Of a DNA stretch of 64,000 nt, positions 61,733 to 64,000 are shown in pieces. Below the pieces are notes generated by a model. That model saw nothing but the letters and a program-made list of their open reading frames with translations, was not told the origin of the DNA and did no database searches. This DNA is from Roseimarinus sediminis (GTDB lineage: Bacteria; Bacteroidota; Bacteroidia; Bacteroidales; Prolixibacteraceae): the NCBI RefSeq assembly GCF_050433125.1, contig NZ_JBNPXV010000005.1, positions 186,001-250,000 of the forward strand, given 5' to 3'. Made by a program: the position numbers and the translations under genes. Numbering within the stretch: the first letter of the stretch is position 1; each line of letters starts with the position of its first letter.

Positions 61733-64000
61733 TTATCGATTACTGAATTCTTTGGGAGTGGTTCCGGTGTATTTTTTAAAGGTAGAAATGAAATGTGAAG
61801 TACTGTTGAAACCGGCTTTCAAGCTTACTTCGTTCACATTGTACTGTCCTTCGCGAAGCATTCTTTTTGCCAGTTTCAAACGTTCGGCCCTGATGTAATC
61901 GCTCGGGGTATTGTCGGTAAGTGCTTTGAATTTGCGGAACAACTGACTACGACTCATGCCCAGGGCAGCCCCCATGTCTTCGACCGTAAAATCTGTATTC
62001 CCAATGTTTTCGTGCACTATTCTTTCTGCTTTTTCGAAAAACTGCTTATCCATTTGGTTTTCGACCACATCGGCAGGCAGGGTTTCAAATTGATTGGCAA
62101 AACGCTTTCGCAGCTGTTTTCGTTGTTTTATCAGACTTTGGATTTGTACCTCGAGGAAATTGATATCGAAGGGTTTTTCGATGTAGGCATCAGCACCATT
62201 TTCAATTCCTTCAATTTTGTGCTCTACGGCAGTTTTGGCAGTTAACAGCACAAGCGGAATATGACTGGTGATGTAATTTGACTTCACTGCTTTGCAAAAC
62301 GAAACACCATCCATGTTGGGCATCATCACATCCGAAATGATCAGGTCGGGCATCGATTGTCTGGTAAGCTCCAGTGCCTCCCGGCCATCTCCTGCTTCCA
62401 GAATGTGGTAGGCCGAAAAATGGTTTTTTAAAAATTTGCGCAGTTCGATGTTGTCTTCAACCAGCAGGAGGGTGGTGGCAGCCTGCTTTTCACCGCTTGT
62501 CGTTTCAACCGGAAGCTGTACAGTATTTGTTCTTTTGCTTTGTCCGCTGGTCGTTCGGTCGGGGATGTTGTATTCGTTTATCAACTCAGGGTTGAAAGCT
62601 TTTTTACTGACTGGCACGGTCACGGTGAAAACCGTTTCAACGCCGGGTTCACTTTTAACATCGATGTTTCCGCCGTGCATTTTTATCAGGCTCTGTGAGA
62701 AGGCCAGTCCAACCCCGGTACCCGAATAATCATCAAAGCCCTGGTTGTCGCTGTAAAAACGTTCAAAAACCCTGGTGATTTTGTCCTTTTCAATTCCCAC
62801 GCCATGATCAATCACCCTGATGCTTGCCTGTCCTTCTTCCTCTTCTTCCAGTTCCACTTCGATATTTGAATTACGGGGCGAGAATTTTATGGCATTCGAC
62901 AAGAGGTTGAAAATGACACTGTCGATGATGTTTTGATCGAACCATTGCTGTGTGAAAATTTTATTGGAATAATGAAAATTAATGGCAATCGATTTTTCGT
63001 CGGCATATTCTCTGAAGCCATCCACAATTTCCTGAATAAACAGGCGAAGATTGCCCTGTTTAATGCTCATGTTAAACTGCTGGCTTTCCAGTTTTCTGAA
63101 ATCCATCAACTGCTTTACCAGCCGCAGCAAACGCTTCACATTTTTTTGCATGGTAGTATACAAATACTGCCGTTGTGCTGTGTTGGTTTCAGTCTGGCTG
63201 ATCAGTTTGGCCAGCGGGGAGGCAATGAGTGTGAGCGGTGTTCTGAATTCGTGTGAGATGTTGGTAAAAAAGCGCAGCTTCATTTGATTCAGCTGTTCCG
63301 ACTTTTCCCGTTCCCTCCGTTCAAGTTCCAGCAGGCTTTCCTGTTCAATTCGCTTTACAATGAAGAAATAAAGTCCCATAACCAGGAAGCCAATAAAGAC
63401 CAGGTAGAAAATATAAGCCCATTTTGTTTTCCATGGAGGAGGACTGATCGAAAGTTTGATCGAACGTCCTTCATTGTTCCATATGTCGTCGTTATTCGAT
63501 GCTTCGACCCTGAAGGTATAGTCGCCCGGACTGATATTGGTATAGGTGGCTATTCGGTTATTTCCGGCTTCGATCCAGTCATCGTCGTAGCCATGGAGCT
63601 TGTAACGGTAATTGTTGCTGCCAGGGGAGGTGTAATTTAAAGCTACAAATTCGAAAGTAAAATCAGCCTGATTGTATTTTAGTTCGATTTGGCCGGTTCG
63701 GTCGATGTGTTGGCTCAGTGGCGCTTGTTCGCCTCCAACAGGTACCGATTTGTTGGCTACTTTGAAACCAGTAAAGTGAATTTGTGGAATGTTGGGATTG
63801 TCTTTGATTCGTTGGGGGTCGAATAGGTTGAACCCGTTGCTGCCGCCAAAATAGAGTTGCCCATTTTCGGCTTTCAGCGATACATATACCTCGAACTGAT
63901 TGCCCTGCAAGCCATCTTCCACATAATAGTTTTTGAAGCTTTCATCGCGGGGATCAAACATCGAAAGCCCGTTGGATGTGCTAATCCACAGGCGTCCATT
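61733..64000 (-). CDS. Hybrid two-component system (HTCS) regulator, 5' end outside window
   Basis: The frame runs off the right edge. The last in-window codons read NGRLWISTSNGLS, a propeller repeat, so the ATG at 63961 is internal. Numbering from that ATG: propeller end (1-60), Y_Y_Y domain (about 90-175), TM helix (about 182-202), kinase histidine H237 in TNISHEFRTP, ATPase domain (GTGVGLAF), receiver acceptor D544 in DLIISDVMMP, and C-terminal AraC-type DNA-binding domain (about 640-742, ending TPKEFSNR). It is transcribed in the same direction as the uronide operon that starts just downstream, and is its likely activator. Confidence 0.95.
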   Translation of the reverse strand, partial: NGRLWISTSNGLSMFDPRDESFKNYYVEDGLQGNQFEVYVSLKAENGQLYFGGSNGFNLFDPQRIKDNPNIPQIHFTGFKVANKSVPVGGEQAPLSQHIDRTGQIELKYNQADFTFEFVALNYTSPGSNNYRYKLHGYDDDWIEAGNNRIATYTNISPGDYTFRVEASNNDDIWNNEGRSIKLSISPPPWKTKWAYIFYLVFIGFLVMGLYFFIVKRIEQESLLELERREREKSEQLNQMKLRFFTNISHEFRTPLTLIASPLAKLISQTETNTAQRQYLYTTMQKNVKRLLRLVKQLMDFRKLESQQFNMSIKQGNLRLFIQEIVDGFREYADEKSIAINFHYSNKIFTQQWFDQNIIDSVIFNLLSNAIKFSPRNSNIEVELEEEEEGQASIRVIDHGVGIEKDKITRVFERFYSDNQGFDDYSGTGVGLAFSQSLIKMHGGNIDVKSEPGVETVFTVTVPVSKKAFNPELINEYNIPDRTTSGQSKRTNTVQLPVETTSGEKQAATTLLLVEDNIELRKFLKNHFSAYHILEAGDGREALELTRQSMPDLIISDVMMPNMDGVSFCKAVKSNYITSHIPLVLLTAKTAVEHKIEGIENGADAYIEKPFDINFLEVQIQSLIKQRKQLRKRFANQFETLPADVVENQMDKQFFEKAERIVHENIGNTDFTVEDMGAALGMSRSQLFRKFKALTDNTPSDYIRAERLKLAKRMLREGQYNVNEVSLKAGFNSTSHFISTFKKYTGTTPKEFSNR

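Overview
The window looks like a chromosomal segment of a polysaccharide-degrading member of the Bacteroidota, probably Marinilabiliales/Bacteroidales (Prolixibacteraceae-like). The evidence is a SusC/SusD pair, two hybrid two-component regulators (HTCS), several proteins with type IX secretion (T9SS) C-terminal sorting domains, lipoprotein enzymes, and a perfect Bacteroidota-type promoter (TTTG-N19-TAAATTTG). No tRNA, rRNA, CRISPR array, integrase or insertion sequence was found.

Bases 1-18400 are mostly housekeeping. They hold the 3' part of purB, an MsbA-like ABC exporter, a two-gene cassette (secreted von Willebrand A protein resembling TssR, plus an ABC ATPase fused to a MacB/FtsX-like permease), an M48 peptidase overlapping cinA, an AsmA-family protein, a beta-lactamase-fold lipoprotein whose three catalytic motifs are all degenerate, and a leftward trio of an extended SDR, a CPBP protease and a classical SDR.

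Bases 18592-40235 (+ strand) form a pectin utilisation locus. It contains an HTCS, a 21-bp tandem repeat, a phased repeat array, a 34-aa membrane miniprotein, SusC, SusD and a surface beta-helix lipoprotein. After a terminator come two CE8 pectin methylesterases, a PL1-type pectate lyase, a GH43, a CE12 acetylesterase and a GH28. Together these would de-esterify, deacetylate and cut homogalacturonan and trim its side chains.

htpG (40396-42447, - strand) lies between this locus and a second, oppositely oriented one, with back-to-back terminators at the convergent point. The second locus (42684-64000, - strand) runs from right to left: HTCS (5' end outside the window), phased GTTGCA array, 37-aa membrane miniprotein, TonB-dependent receptor without a SusD, two beta-helix proteins, a GH2, a 1645-aa triple beta-helix T9SS protein, an alginate/glucuronan-lyase-like lipoprotein (PF05426 type), a GH88 fused to a polysaccharide-deacetylase-like domain, and a jelly-roll lyase-like protein. 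The enzyme set points to a uronic-acid-rich polymer, perhaps glucuronan-like, but the substrate is inferred.

The most unusual points are these: both loci share the order HTCS, ~21-nt phased direct repeats, membrane miniprotein, TonB transporter, with different repeat cores; a ~95-residue module occurs four times in one T9SS protein and once in another; GH88 is fused to a deacetylase-like domain; and a TssR-like vWA protein is paired with an ABC ATPase-permease rather than with a type VI secretion system.
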